DNA from: Rhizobium sp. BK650
GTDB lineage: Bacteria > Pseudomonadota > Alphaproteobacteria > Rhizobiales > Rhizobiaceae
Direction: 5' to 3'
Length of the DNA stretch: 64,000 bases
NCBI RefSeq assembly: GCF_014195325.1
Contig: NZ_JACIBK010000003.1
Coordinates: 434,001 to 498,000, forward strand
Under the pieces are notes generated by a model. It saw nothing but the letters and a program-made list of their open reading frames with translations. It was not told where the DNA came from and made no database searches. Shown piece by piece: positions 26,519 to 35,558 of this stretch. The position numbers and the translations under genes are program-made. The number at the start of each line of letters is the position of its first letter. Within the stretch, counting starts at the first letter, position 1.

Positions 26519-26843
26519 GAGGATCCTCTCTGTTGGTATCGCCGGGTCTTTTTGTTGTTCGCCGGCGGCCGCACACTTCGACGGTGCCACCACCGTCTCG
26601 CGGCGATAATCAAACCTTTTTTCGCAAAATTGCAACAGGAATTCCCCGCGCAATTGTGCGCTGCAACCGACAGCGGACATGAACGGGGGCCGACCGCGAT
26701 GTTCAGGGAAGGTTAATCCCGCCTTTCCTAGCCTTCGGAACAAATCGGCATTCTAACGATTTGTGCTTCGCTTGGTGCACAAAATGCCGTGATTGCGGGA
26801 CAGTCAGTCCCGGTTGAAGTCGAATAAGGACGAGGAATCCCTG
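26519..26843. promoter_or_regulatory. Divergent control region with nested inverted repeats (26742-26792)
   Basis: This 325-base region lies between the binding-protein start and the OmpA-family start. ACAAATCG (26742-26749) and CGATTTGT (26759-26766) form a perfect 8-bp repeat. Overlapping it, CGGCAT/ATGCCG and TTTGTGC/GCACAAA can form a longer stem ending at 26792, about 52 bases before the OmpA-family ATG. The two foldings share bases, so they are mutually exclusive. No factor can be named. Confidence 0.45.
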
Positions 26844-29141
26844 ATGGGCATGAAATCCAGACTGTTTGCCAGCGCGGCCTTTCCGCTGCTTTCCCTTGCC
26901 TTGGCGGTGCCGCCGATGGGCGCTTACGCCGCAGCCGGCGGTGGAGCGCAGGGCGCAGCTCGCCCGGTTGTCGAAGGAAGCTATGAGGTGGCACAGGATG
27001 CGCCTTCGGAAGAGGAGCTTCTGAAAAGGAAGAAGAAGCTGGAAGAGGAGCAGCAACGGCCGAAGGAAGCGCCAGCCGAAAAGCCCAGGCAGAGTGAAGC
27101 ACCCGCCGAGCGCGCGCCAGAACCGGAACAGCAGCCCAAGCGTCAACGCGAGCCCGAACCGAAGGCCGCACCGGAAGCTCAGCCCCCGGCCGCTGCAGAA
27201 CCCGCTCGTCCGCGCCAACGCCAGGCACAGCCCGAGCAGGCAGCACCCGAACAACAGGCGCCTGCCGAGGATCTCCAGCGTCCGCGTCGCCAGCGCCAGG
27301 CGCAGCCGGAACAGCCGGCCGCACCACAGGCAGAGCAACCCCAAGCCGAGCAACCCAAGGCAGAACAGCCGGCACGCCAGCGCCCGCGCGACCGTAACAA
27401 GCAGGCAGCACCGGAGGCGCAGCAGCCGGCCGAACAGGCCCCTGTGGCCGGCGAGGCCCAGCAGCCCGCCGAAAAGCAGCGTCCGCGCCAGAAACCCAAG
27501 GCCGCCGAACAGCCGGCGGAGCAGACCGCGGAACCGCCTGCCCAGCCGCAGCAGGGTAGCAAGAAGCCCGTCGCCACCGAGCAGACGGCGCCGTCAGGGG
27601 AAGCGCCTGCGCCAACCAAAAAGCCCGCAGCGGCTGAAAAACCCGTGCCGGCGGAGAAGCCCGCTGCTGAGAAGCCTGCTGTTCCGGCAGAGAAGCCCGC
27701 TGCCACCGAGCAGGCGGCACCATCAGGCGAGGCGCCTGCGCCGACCAGAAAACCCGCAGGGACCGAACAGCCTGCGCCTGCAGAGAAGCCTGCGACAGCC
27801 GAAAAGCCTGCTGCCGCCGGCGAGCAACCGGCCACCGGCCAAGCCGTGCCGCCGGCACCCGGTCAGCAGCCCCAACAGCCTGCCGCAAACGCACCCCAGC
27901 CGGGCGAACAGCCGGCTGCCGGCGCGCCCCAGCAGGCCGAACAAACCATACCGGCACCGGAAAAGGTGACACCGCAGGAGTTGGAGCGCCGCAAGGAGAT
28001 CGCCAAGGATCCGGCCAAGAGCAACGAGACGGTCATCCTGCCGGTCGAAAATGGTGCCGCTGTCCTTGACAGCGACAAGGATGCCTTCCGCAGGCAGGGC
28101 CAGGAGGGTCGTCGCAACCTCGACCTTCAGCGCGCGCAAAGCCAGGAGGTGCAACTGCCCAAGTCGGACGCTCAAGCCCAAACGTTCAGCAGGCAGCAGC
28201 GTGCGCCGGTGCAGATGGAAGCGGTCACCGCTGAGCAGGGCCGTCGTATAGACAGCCGCCCGCAGTTCGCCCGGCCGGAGGGCGCAAATTACGTCGAGCA
28301 AACCAACGATAGCCGCATCATCATCCAGCTGGGCGACCGAACGGTGGTTCGGAGCGATGACGACCGCCGTTTCCTACGCGACGGTGAACGGCCAATCTAT
28401 GAGGAGCTTCCGGATGACCGCTACCGCGAGACGATCGTACGGCCCGAGGGCTATCGCATCGTGACGATCCGCAATCGCTACGGAGACATCATCCAGCGTT
28501 CGCGTATCGATGCCCGCGGCCGCGAGGACGTTCTCTATTACTCGCCCGAACTCTACGAAGATCCGAATCGCGATTATTTCGAGGATCCGGGTGCTGAGCT
28601 GCCGCCGATGCGCCTGCGCGTGCCGCTGGACGATTATATCATCGACACCAGCACCGAGCCTGACCGAGACTATTACGAGTTCCTGAGCGAGCCGCCTGTG
28701 GAACCCGTCGAGCGCGTCTATTCGCTGAACGAGGTGAAATATTCTGCCCGCATACGCGACAAGGTCCGCCGCATCGACCTCGACACGATAACCTTTGCGA
28801 CGGGCAGCGCGGAAATCCCGATGAGCCAGGCCCGGACGCTGCGCAAAGTGGCCGATGCGATCAATAAAGTGCTCGACAGGAACAAGAGCGAGACCTTCTT
28901 GATTGAAGGCCACACGGATGCGGTGGGGTCGGCCGAAAGCAACCTGATCCTGTCCGACCAGCGCGCCGAATCGGTCGCCAATGTCCTAACGGATGTCTAT
29001 GGCATTCCGGCTGAGAACCTCGCGACGCAGGGGTATGGCGAACAGTATCTGAAAGTGAATACGCTGGGGCCGAACCAGGAGAACCGGCGCGTGACCATCC
29101 GGCGTGTGACGCCTCTGGTGCGGCCTGTGGCGCAGAGGTAA
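26844..29141 (+). CDS. Large OmpA-family outer-envelope protein with Pro/Ala/Glu/Gln-rich linker
   Basis: The start at 26844 gives a signal peptide (MGMKSRLFASAAFPLLSLAL, cleavage near GAYAAA). A coiled KKKLEEEQQRPKE-type stretch follows. About residues 60-370 are dominated by Pro, Ala, Glu, Gln and Lys, including two copies of a 32-residue unit with a 43-residue period (27570 and 27699). Next come a conserved acidic/aromatic region (about 470-640) and a C-terminal OmpA peptidoglycan-binding domain: ITFATGSAEIPMSQARTLRK, IEGHTDAVGSAESNLILSDQ and NQENRRVTIRR. The Asp and Arg that bind diaminopimelate are present. The long linker could span the periplasm. Total 765 residues. Confidence 0.85.
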   Translation: MGMKSRLFASAAFPLLSLALAVPPMGAYAAAGGGAQGAARPVVEGSYEVAQDAPSEEELLKRKKKLEEEQQRPKEAPAEKPRQSEAPAERAPEPEQQPKRQREPEPKAAPEAQPPAAAEPARPRQRQAQPEQAAPEQQAPAEDLQRPRRQRQAQPEQPAAPQAEQPQAEQPKAEQPARQRPRDRNKQAAPEAQQPAEQAPVAGEAQQPAEKQRPRQKPKAAEQPAEQTAEPPAQPQQGSKKPVATEQTAPSGEAPAPTKKPAAAEKPVPAEKPAAEKPAVPAEKPAATEQAAPSGEAPAPTRKPAGTEQPAPAEKPATAEKPAAAGEQPATGQAVPPAPGQQPQQPAANAPQPGEQPAAGAPQQAEQTIPAPEKVTPQELERRKEIAKDPAKSNETVILPVENGAAVLDSDKDAFRRQGQEGRRNLDLQRAQSQEVQLPKSDAQAQTFSRQQRAPVQMEAVTAEQGRRIDSRPQFARPEGANYVEQTNDSRIIIQLGDRTVVRSDDDRRFLRDGERPIYEELPDDRYRETIVRPEGYRIVTIRNRYGDIIQRSRIDARGREDVLYYSPELYEDPNRDYFEDPGAELPPMRLRVPLDDYIIDTSTEPDRDYYEFLSEPPVEPVERVYSLNEVKYSARIRDKVRRIDLDTITFATGSAEIPMSQARTLRKVADAINKVLDRNKSETFLIEGHTDAVGSAESNLILSDQRAESVANVLTDVYGIPAENLATQGYGEQYLKVNTLGPNQENRRVTIRRVTPLVRPVAQR

Positions 29142-29233
29142 TTAGTTACCGATATCGATTAAGGAGGGCGGGGTCGCGAGGCCTTGCCTTTTTGTTTTGT
29201 GGATATTGGAAGGAGGACAAGGCCTGCCGTCGG

Positions 29234-29407
29234 ATACCCCCTCTGCCCTGCCGGGCATCTCTCCACAGGTGGGGAGAGTGGCTTGGGGGCGCGGCTTCCC
29301 CAAACAATCAGCGTTGCAGGCTGCACGAGGTTAGAGATGTGCAAAGGTCAAGCCACTTGTCGATCTCCACCCTTGTGGGAAGATGCCCGGCAGGGCAGAG
29401 GGGGTAT
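29234..29407. repeat. RIME-like intergenic inverted-repeat element
   Basis: Perfect 27-base arms (29234-29260 and 29381-29407) open with ATACCCCCTCTGCCCTGCCG and continue to GGGCATCT. Inside each arm is a second small palindrome (CTCCACAGGTGGGGAG; CTCCACCCTTGTGGGA). The CCCTCTG-CCTGCCGG-CATCTC core is the familiar core of rhizobial intergenic mosaic elements (RIME). The 174-base element sits between the convergent OmpA-family and mobB genes, so its RNA could also act as a bidirectional terminator. Confidence 0.75.
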
Positions 29408-29458
29408 CGCTTGGCGCTCCGTCAGCCATTTCATCTCGGTAGGCACCTGCGAGTTTTC

Positions 29459-29983
29459 TCAAGCCTCTGCCGGCGTCCCAAGCCCAACCGTACGCGCTAC
29501 AAAATCCGCTATTGCGACCGTATCGTCGAGATCAAACACCGCCAGCCCGCCGGCATCCTCTACCGGATGATCCGCGGCAATCGCCACGATGTGCGGATCG
29601 TCAGAGGCCAGAGGATCGCGCCTTGCCGCCTCCAGCCGCCGCGCCTCGATCTTCGGGATCGGCTCGCGCTTGTAGCCCTCGATCAGCACCAGATCGCAAG
29701 GCGCCAGCCGCGCCAATATCTCCTCGAAGCTCGGTTCGGGCGCGCCGCGCAGCTCGTGCATGATGGCATAACGGGTGCCGGAGACGATCGTCACCTCATG
29801 GGCGCCGGCCTGACGGTGGCGATAGCTGTCGGCGCCGACCTTGTCGATGTCGAAATCGTGGTGGGCGTGCTTGACGGTGGAAATGCGATAGCCGCGACGG
29901 GTGAATTCCTCGACGAGGCGGACGGCAAGCCCGGTCTTGCCCGAGTTCTTCCAGCCGGCGATGCCAAAGATCTTCTGTGTCAT
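29459..29983 (-). CDS. mobB: Molybdopterin-guanine dinucleotide biosynthesis protein B
   Basis: The start at 29983 (MTQKIFGIAGWKNSGKTGLA) is preferred: the P-loop GWKNSGKT then sits at the family position and an AGGAAG ribosome site precedes it. An ATG at 30001 is an alternative. The 174-residue GTP-binding protein supports MobA in attaching GMP to molybdopterin. Other landmarks are STVKHAHHDFDIDKVGADSY, RHRQAGAHEV and CDLVLIEGYKREPIPKIE. It lies 31 bases after mobA on the same strand. Confidence 0.93.
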   Translation of the reverse strand: MTQKIFGIAGWKNSGKTGLAVRLVEEFTRRGYRISTVKHAHHDFDIDKVGADSYRHRQAGAHEVTIVSGTRYAIMHELRGAPEPSFEEILARLAPCDLVLIEGYKREPIPKIEARRLEAARRDPLASDDPHIVAIAADHPVEDAGGLAVFDLDDTVAIADFVARTVGLGTPAEA

Positions 29984-30014
29984 CTTCCTATCTTCCTTCA
30001 TGCACCGGTGTCTT

Positions 30015-30644
30015 TCATGGACGAAGTGCCCCCAGCCAGCGTTCGGCTTCGATTAAATCGTCTGATGTGTTGATGTTGAAGAAGGGATCGAGAACGCTGG
30101 CGCGGGTCGGATGCAACGGGAAGGGCACTTCCGTAACGTCATGACGCAAGAGGAAGTCGCGTACGCGGCGCTTGTCATCGGTCTTCATCCATTCCTCCAG
30201 ATCGCCGGCAAGCGCGGTCGGCCAGAGGCCGAAGACCGGATGGCTGCGGCCTTCGGAAGCAGCGATGGCGATCTGTTCCGGATGGTCGATGGCAGCGGCA
30301 AGCCGGCCGACGAGATCGGCCGGAAAGAACGGGCAATCGACCGAGACGGTGACGACATGGGTGGCGGGCAGGCCGGCTCCATAGACCATGGCGGCATGGA
30401 TTCCGGCCATCGGCCCTGCCTTGCCGGGAATGCGGTCGGAGATGACAGGCAGGTTGTGTCCGTCAGCTGCATCGGCATTGACGGCAATCTGCCTCACCTG
30501 CGGCTCAAGCCGGGACAGAACGTGCGAAAGCAGGCTGCGACCGCCAAGGGTGACAGCTGCCTTATCGCGGCCCATGCGGGACGAGCGCCCGCCGGCTAGG
30601 ACAACACCCGGAATAGTCGATTGGTCGAGCACGAAGTCAGTCAT
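30015..30644 (-). CDS. mobA: Molybdenum cofactor guanylyltransferase
   Basis: The 209-residue nucleotidyltransferase makes Mo-molybdopterin guanine dinucleotide from GTP. The signature GVVLAGGRSSRMGRDKAAVT carries the nucleotide-binding LAGGxSxRMGxDK motif. GKAGPMAGIHAAM and VSVDCPFFPADLVGRLAAAI, with the metal-binding Asp, follow. Length and order are typical. It lies between the DMT transporter gene (31 bases upstream) and mobB. Confidence 0.94.
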   Translation of the reverse strand: MTDFVLDQSTIPGVVLAGGRSSRMGRDKAAVTLGGRSLLSHVLSRLEPQVRQIAVNADAADGHNLPVISDRIPGKAGPMAGIHAAMVYGAGLPATHVVTVSVDCPFFPADLVGRLAAAIDHPEQIAIAASEGRSHPVFGLWPTALAGDLEEWMKTDDKRRVRDFLLRHDVTEVPFPLHPTRASVLDPFFNINTSDDLIEAERWLGALRP

Positions 30645-30675
30645 GACATTACCTCAGTCTCTCACCGGGGGCATC

Positions 30676-31584
30676 TTATACAGGTGAGCGGGGCGCCGAT
30701 TCCTGCGCGACCGGCGGCACATGGCGCTTGGCCTCACGATAGAACGTATAGAGGCCTGAGGCGATAACGATGGCGGCGCCCGCCAGCGTCCAGAAATCCG
30801 GCACTTCGGCGAAGAAGAAAAAGCCGAGCAGGGCCGAGAAAATCAGGCTCGTATAGCGGAAGGGCGCCACGAAGGAGATCTCGCCGGTGCGCATGGCGAG
30901 GATGACCGACTGGTAGCCGACGAGCACCAGCACTGAGGCAAGCAGAAGATGCGTAAGCGAGGTGACGCTGACCGGTTCCCAGCCGCCGAGGAAAGGGATC
31001 ATCAGCGCGCCGAAGATCGCGACCGAGACCGCCGTGACCGTCGTGATCATCAGCGAGGGAATGTCCTTGCTGATCCCGCGGGTGGCAAGATCGCGGCCGG
31101 CGGTGGCGGCGACGCTGGCAACGCAGAGCAAGGCTGCGGCGGTAAAGCCTTCCGGGCCGGGGCGGATGATGATCATCACGCCGACGAGGCCGACAAGGAT
31201 TGCCATCCAGCGCCGCCAGCCGACCGGTTCCTTGAAGAAGAGTGCCGCGCCAAAGGTGACGACCAGCGGCAGGGACTGGAGGATCGCCGAGGCGTTGGCG
31301 ATCGGCATCATGCCAAGGGCTGTAATGTAAGTGACGGCGGCGATGATCTCGCAGGTGATGCGCAGCGCGATGACGGGTTTGAGCATGACGCGCCAGGGCC
31401 GCAGCGCATCGAGTTTCCAGGCGATCAGATAAACCAGGATGCTGGTGAAGAGGCCACGCAGAAACATGATCTCGCCGGCATTCATATAGGCTATGACGGA
31501 TTTGGAAAGTGCGTCGCTCGAGGAGAAGCCCGCCATAGCCATGCTCATATAGATGGCGCCTTCGGTATTGCGTGATCGGGGCAT
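30676..31584 (-). CDS. DMT-superfamily transporter (two EamA domains)
   Basis: The 302-residue inner-membrane protein has about ten transmembrane helices in two EamA repeats (roughly residues 10-140 and 150-285). Landmarks are LSKSVIAYMNAGEIMFLRGL, NASAILQSLPLVVTFGAALF and FFKEPVGWRRWMAILVGLVG in the first repeat. In the second, YTSLIFSALLGFFFFAEVPD is readable. Such carriers export metabolites or amino acids; the substrate is unknown. It lies directly upstream of mobA on the same strand, but a role in molybdenum metabolism is not implied. Confidence 0.88.
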   Translation of the reverse strand: MPRSRNTEGAIYMSMAMAGFSSSDALSKSVIAYMNAGEIMFLRGLFTSILVYLIAWKLDALRPWRVMLKPVIALRITCEIIAAVTYITALGMMPIANASAILQSLPLVVTFGAALFFKEPVGWRRWMAILVGLVGVMIIIRPGPEGFTAAALLCVASVAATAGRDLATRGISKDIPSLMITTVTAVSVAIFGALMIPFLGGWEPVSVTSLTHLLLASVLVLVGYQSVILAMRTGEISFVAPFRYTSLIFSALLGFFFFAEVPDFWTLAGAAIVIASGLYTFYREAKRHVPPVAQESAPRSPV

Positions 31585-31891
31585 GCTGGGGATTCCTTAC
31601 CTTGCAGGCCTTTTTAGAAGGGAAAGGGCGGCAAGGGAATCGATGGAATGTCACACTCTCAATAATTCGACGCTGCACTGCAACGCAACTTGCCGTTAGG
31701 TGAGCGAATCCTTGTGCAGTTGCGGCAAATATAAGAAATATAAGGATAATTCTAAGATATTTCGGTTACGGATTAAGGTTGTATCAATCGATTCGGCGAA
31801 AGATGCGACCACTCTCCATGATGGAGGGTGCCGCCGAACCATCCGGAATGATTGCGGAATGGACGGTACATCGTTTCAAGGCGCCGCTCCC
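31585..31891. other. Divergent intergenic region upstream of the chemoreceptor
   Basis: About 300 bases, with an AT-rich stretch (31724-31765) suited to a promoter. An in-frame upstream opening back to 31700 exists for the chemoreceptor but lacks homology or a signal anchor. I see no clear operator or terminator. Confidence 0.35.
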
Positions 31892-34447
31892 ATGCACTTC
31901 ATCGACCGACTTCTGCAAAGCCGTCGTATCGTCACCAAGGTCCTGCTGTTCGTCATCCCGCTTGTCGTGCTGATTGCCGGCGTCGGCATCCTTGGTTACC
32001 ACACCGCCAATATCCTGAACGGGCACATGACGGTGACCCGCGCGACGATCGAGAACATCTCCGATTTCGAGAACCTGCAGGCCGCACTCCAGGAATTCGT
32101 CTCCGAACCGTCGGATGCGAGCAAGGCCGGTCTCGGCAAGGCGATCGATGCGCAGGAGAGCGGCGTGGTGCGTCTCAACGGCCTCCTGAAGACCGATGAC
32201 CAGCGCAGCCAACTTACCAAGGTCAGCGGTCTTGCCGGCGCCATGCGCAAGCAGCAGGATCTGCTGTGGGGTCTGCGCCAGAGCGAGGACGCAAGTGTCA
32301 GCGCCATCAACAAGACGGTGCAGGCAATCTCGGCCGCGGCCGATGAAGCCGGCCGACAGACCGATATCGTGCGCAAGGATTTCACCGACAAGGAAGTTTT
32401 CGCCAAGGCGCTGCTTTACGATTCTGCCGCCTTCAAGTCGCTCACCGATATCATGGGGGCAATGCGCGTCGACATCCAGATGGGCTTTACGCCCGAGGAG
32501 CAGATCGAAGCCGCCCAGCAGCATATCGCCGAGATCCTGAAACAGCTCGATACCGCAAGGGCGATGGTCTCCAAGGATGGCCAGCCGCTGATTGGGCAGG
32601 TGGCGGAGACGGCTGGAAAGCTCGATGCACTCCTGAAAGGCAAAGGCACACCGGATGAGAAAGCCTCCGGTATGGCGCCGCTGCTCACCGGCTTCGTCAA
32701 TACCGAGGGGCAGATGACGCTGCAGTCGGCAAAGAACAGCGACACGGCGTCGGCCCGTTTCGTCAGCCTCGACAAGAGCATTGCCGAACAGCGCGAGCTC
32801 TTGACCTCCGTCGATCAGGTGCGTGAGGGCGCCGACCGGTTACAGGTGCATGTCAGTCAGATGTTGAGTGCGCGTGATGCCGCTGTTCGCGACGTGGTTC
32901 TCGCCGACCTCAGGGTGCTGACAGAAACCGCCAAGAAGATTTCTGCGCTCGGCGCCAATGACGCCGTCATGAAGGCTTTCGCCGACAAGGTTGCTCCCGC
33001 CGCGGCTTCTCTGAGCTCAGGCTCGGCCGACATGCTGAAGGCGGCTGCTGACTGGAAGGCTGCCCGCCAGCAGTCCTCGGAAATCCTCTCCGGCGCCATG
33101 GCATCGCTTCGTCAGTTCGTCAGCCAGGCGCAGGAAATCGGCAAGGAGGACAGCGAGCGTTCGGCGCAAGTCTCCGTCTTCGCGATGATCCTCGGCACGC
33201 TGCTTGCGATCGTCGGCAGCCTGATGCTGGTGGAGACGCTGCGCGGCCCGCTGAAGCGTGTCTCCGACGTCATGACACGGCTTGCCAATGGCGATCTCGA
33301 AGTGGCCATCGAAGGCCGCAATCGCGGCGATGAGATCGGCGACATGGTGCGCTCGGTCGCCGTGTTCCGCGATGCGGCCGTCGAAAACGTCCGGCTCGAG
33401 AGGGAAGCGGAAAGCGCGCGTGCGCTGTCCGCCGACGAGGCCAACCGTCGCGCCGCTGAGCGCGCCCGTATCGAGGCCGAGCAGAAGCAGGCGCTGAATG
33501 CGCTTTCCGATGTGCTGCATGCGCTGGCTCAGGGCAATCTGGAAGTCACCATGCGCCGGGATCTCTCCGCCGATTTCGTCGATATGGCCGATACGTACAA
33601 TCATGCTGTCGAGGCACTGCGCCAGACGCTCGCTGACGTGCGCGGCGCCACCGTTGAGATCAAGGGCGGCACGGGCAATCTCGCATCCTCTGCCGACGAC
33701 CTTGCCCGTCGCACAGAACAGCAGGCCGCGGCACTGGAAGAAAGCTCGCGGGCGCTACGCCACCTGAGCGATGTCGTGCGCTCCACTGCCGACCGTGCCA
33801 AGCAGACGGCGCAATCGGTCAACGAGACGCAGGTTTTCGCCACCCGTTCCGGCGAGGTCGTCGCCAAGGCGGTCGATGCCATGGGCGAAATCAACCGCTC
33901 GTCCGAAAAGATCGCCACCATCATCGGCGTGATCGACGAGATCGCCTTCCAGACCAACCTTCTGGCGCTGAACGCCGGCGTGGAAGCAGCACGCGCCGGC
34001 GAAGCGGGACGCGGCTTTGCGGTCGTGGCGCAGGAAGTTCGCGAACTGGCGCAGCGCTGCGCCAAGGCCGCCCGCGAGATCAAGGAACTGATCTCGGCAA
34101 GTTCCGGCCAGGTGCAGAGCGGCGTGGAGCTTGTCGAGGAAACCGGCAAGGCGCTTGCTGAAATCATCAGCCATGTCAGCGGCGTACAGCGCCTCGTCTC
34201 CGAGATTTCGGCGGCCACCGGCGAGCAGTCGACCGGCATTCATGAGGTCAGTAGGGCCGTGCATGACGTCGAACTGATCACTCAGCAGAATGCCGCGATG
34301 GTTGAAGAGAACAATGCCGAAATCCACGGCCTGCGCCAGCGCGTGGACATGCTCGCAGACAAGATCAACCGCTTCCGTACCGGCGACGAAGGCGAGGTAC
34401 ATGGTTATGGCCGTGCCGAGGGTCGCTGGGCGGGCAGGGCTGCCTGA
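31892..34447 (+). CDS. Methyl-accepting chemotaxis protein
   Basis: The 851-residue receptor starts at 31892 ([20 protein letters not shown]); an ATG at 31859 is possible. TM1 is about residues 12-33. A long helical periplasmic sensor runs to TM2 at about 427-449 ([20 protein letters not shown]). A HAMP domain follows ([20 protein letters not shown]), then a second HAMP-like unit near 540-580, and the signalling hairpin tip [20 protein letters not shown] with [17 protein letters not shown]. No C-terminal CheR-docking pentapeptide is present. The ligand cannot be inferred. No che genes are near. Confidence 0.93.
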   Translation: MHFIDRLLQSRRIVTKVLLFVIPLVVLIAGVGILGYHTANILNGHMTVTRATIENISDFENLQAALQEFVSEPSDASKAGLGKAIDAQESGVVRLNGLLKTDDQRSQLTKVSGLAGAMRKQQDLLWGLRQSEDASVSAINKTVQAISAAADEAGRQTDIVRKDFTDKEVFAKALLYDSAAFKSLTDIMGAMRVDIQMGFTPEEQIEAAQQHIAEILKQLDTARAMVSKDGQPLIGQVAETAGKLDALLKGKGTPDEKASGMAPLLTGFVNTEGQMTLQSAKNSDTASARFVSLDKSIAEQRELLTSVDQVREGADRLQVHVSQMLSARDAAVRDVVLADLRVLTETAKKISALGANDAVMKAFADKVAPAAASLSSGSADMLKAAADWKAARQQSSEILSGAMASLRQFVSQAQEIGKEDSERSAQVSVFAMILGTLLAIVGSLMLVETLRGPLKRVSDVMTRLANGDLEVAIEGRNRGDEIGDMVRSVAVFRDAAVENVRLEREAESARALSADEANRRAAERARIEAEQKQALNALSDVLHALAQGNLEVTMRRDLSADFVDMADTYNHAVEALRQTLADVRGATVEIKGGTGNLASSADDLARRTEQQAAALEESSRALRHLSDVVRSTADRAKQTAQSVNETQVFATRSGEVVAKAVDAMGEINRSSEKIATIIGVIDEIAFQTNLLALNAGVEAARAGEAGRGFAVVAQEVRELAQRCAKAAREIKELISASSGQVQSGVELVEETGKALAEIISHVSGVQRLVSEISAATGEQSTGIHEVSRAVHDVELITQQNAAMVEENNAEIHGLRQRVDMLADKINRFRTGDEGEVHGYGRAEGRWAGRAA

Positions 34448-34508
34448 CACGACAATTCAGATGAGACTGGAGAGGCCCGCGGTCTTCGGACATCGGGTTT
34501 CTTTCTTT

Positions 34509-34533
34509 TGAACATTTGAGCTTTTCGTTCGTT
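34509..34533 (+). promoter_or_regulatory. EcfG-type general-stress promoter for csbD
   Basis: TGAAC (34509-34513), exactly 16 bases, then CGTT (34530-34533). The alphaproteobacterial EcfG consensus is GGAAC-N16/17-CGTT, so one base differs. Transcription would start near 34540, just before the ribosome site AAAGGAG at 34551. CsbD proteins are classic general-stress genes, which supports the call. Confidence 0.6.
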
Positions 34534-34566
34534 TTCAACACATGTCCAACAAAGGAGATGACTGTG

Positions 34567-34773
34567 ATGGATTGGAACCGTGTTGAAGGCAATTGGAAGC
34601 AGGTGAAGGGTAAGGTTAAGGAACAGTGGGGCAGGCTCACTGACGACGACCTCGACCAGATCAACGGACGCCGCGAGCAGCTCGAAGGCAAGCTGCAGGA
34701 GCGTTACGGTTACGAAAAGGATCGCATCCGCAGAGATGTCGATACCTGGTACGACAGCCAGACCTGGCACTGA
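34567..34773 (+). CDS. csbD: CsbD-family stress protein
   Basis: The 68-residue protein MDWNRVEGNWKQVKGKVKEQ continues with WGRLTDDDLDQINGRREQLE and GKLQERYGYEKDRIRRDVDTW. This is the complete CsbD/YjbJ helical pattern. I use the ATG at 34567 because AAAGGAG ends 10 bases upstream; the ATG at 34558 is too close to it. CsbD proteins accumulate in general stress and stationary phase; molecular function is unknown. A EcfG-like promoter lies upstream and a strong terminator downstream, so it is a one-gene unit. Confidence 0.93.
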   Translation: MDWNRVEGNWKQVKGKVKEQWGRLTDDDLDQINGRREQLEGKLQERYGYEKDRIRRDVDTWYDSQTWH

Positions 34774-34811
34774 TAAAAATCAGACATCAGTACTTTATTC
34801 AGAAACACTCT

Positions 34812-34834
34812 GCCCCGCTTACGTGGGGCTTTTT
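34812..34834 (+). terminator. csbD Rho-independent terminator
   Basis: GCCCCGC-TTAC-GTGGGGC (34812-34829) gives a 7-bp stem with one G-T pair, followed by TTTTT. It lies 38 bases after the csbD stop. Confidence 0.85.
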
Positions 34835-34928
34835 CGTGCCGGTTTTAGCCGCAGCAAAGCGAGTTGAGGCTACAGCCGAATCCTGTTCTCCATTAGATAC
34901 TTGGAACAGAACACAGGATTTAAGAGCC

Positions 34929-35558
34929 ATGATCACTGCGGAAAAACCAGAGAAGTCAAACCCGGAGCTCCCCATGGGATATTCCCCGGTTCCCAGGGGC
35001 AAACTTGCAAACGCGGTCACCTGCCTGGAAATGACCGCGAAGCCGCAACTGAGGGAGGCCGAGAGCAGCGCAGGACTTTCCCTGGAGAGGATGCCGGCGC
35101 CTGATCCGCAGACATACCGTCAGCTCTTCCGGGCGATCGGCGAAGACTGGTTGTGGGTTTCTCGGCTGGTCATGACCGATGAAGCGCTGAAGGCCATCAT
35201 CTGCGACCCCCTGGTGGAGGTATACGTGCTGTTCTCAGGCGGTCGGCAAGTCGGAATGCTGGAGCTCGATTTTCGACAGGCCGGCCAATGTGAACTGGTC
35301 TTTTTCGGCGTTGGCAAGGACGCCATTGGGACCGGGGCAGGGCGCTACCTCATGAACCATGCTTTATCCATCGCCTGGGCGCGTCCGATCGAGCGGCTCT
35401 GGGTCCACACCTGCCATTTCGACCATCCGAATGCACTGCCATTCTATCAACGGTCCGGTTTCAAGCCCTATGCCTTCATGATCGAGGTCACGGACGATCC
35501 TCGGTTGACCGGAGTTTTGCCGCGCTCAGCAGCGCCGCATGTGCCAATCCTCGAGTAA
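34929..35558 (+). CDS. GNAT-family N-acetyltransferase
   Basis: The 209-residue protein starts at the ATG at 34929 (MITAEKPEKSNPELPMGYSP). The GNAT core has strand QVGMLELDFRQAGQCELVFF, the acetyl-CoA pyrophosphate-binding turn in VGKDAIGTGAGRYLMNHAL (variant of Q/RxxGxG/A), and WVHTCHFDHPNALPFYQRSG near the C-terminus. The acceptor is unknown. The last 71 bases overlap the 3' end of the convergent GNAT gene on the other strand, so the C-terminal tails of both are encoded by the same DNA. Confidence 0.87.
   Translation: MITAEKPEKSNPELPMGYSPVPRGKLANAVTCLEMTAKPQLREAESSAGLSLERMPAPDPQTYRQLFRAIGEDWLWVSRLVMTDEALKAIICDPLVEVYVLFSGGRQVGMLELDFRQAGQCELVFFGVGKDAIGTGAGRYLMNHALSIAWARPIERLWVHTCHFDHPNALPFYQRSGFKPYAFMIEVTDDPRLTGVLPRSAAPHVPILE

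Noticed and set aside
26740..26766. EcfG-like promoter upstream of the large OmpA-family gene (GGAAC near 26740)
   Set aside because: Spacing is 15 and the -10 reads CGATT instead of CGTT, so the consensus is not met.
26728..27972. Long open frame (414 codons) on the minus strand across the OmpA-family gene
   Set aside because: A by-product of the high-GC Pro/Ala/Glu/Gln repeat on the other strand; it has no start signal and low-complexity composition.
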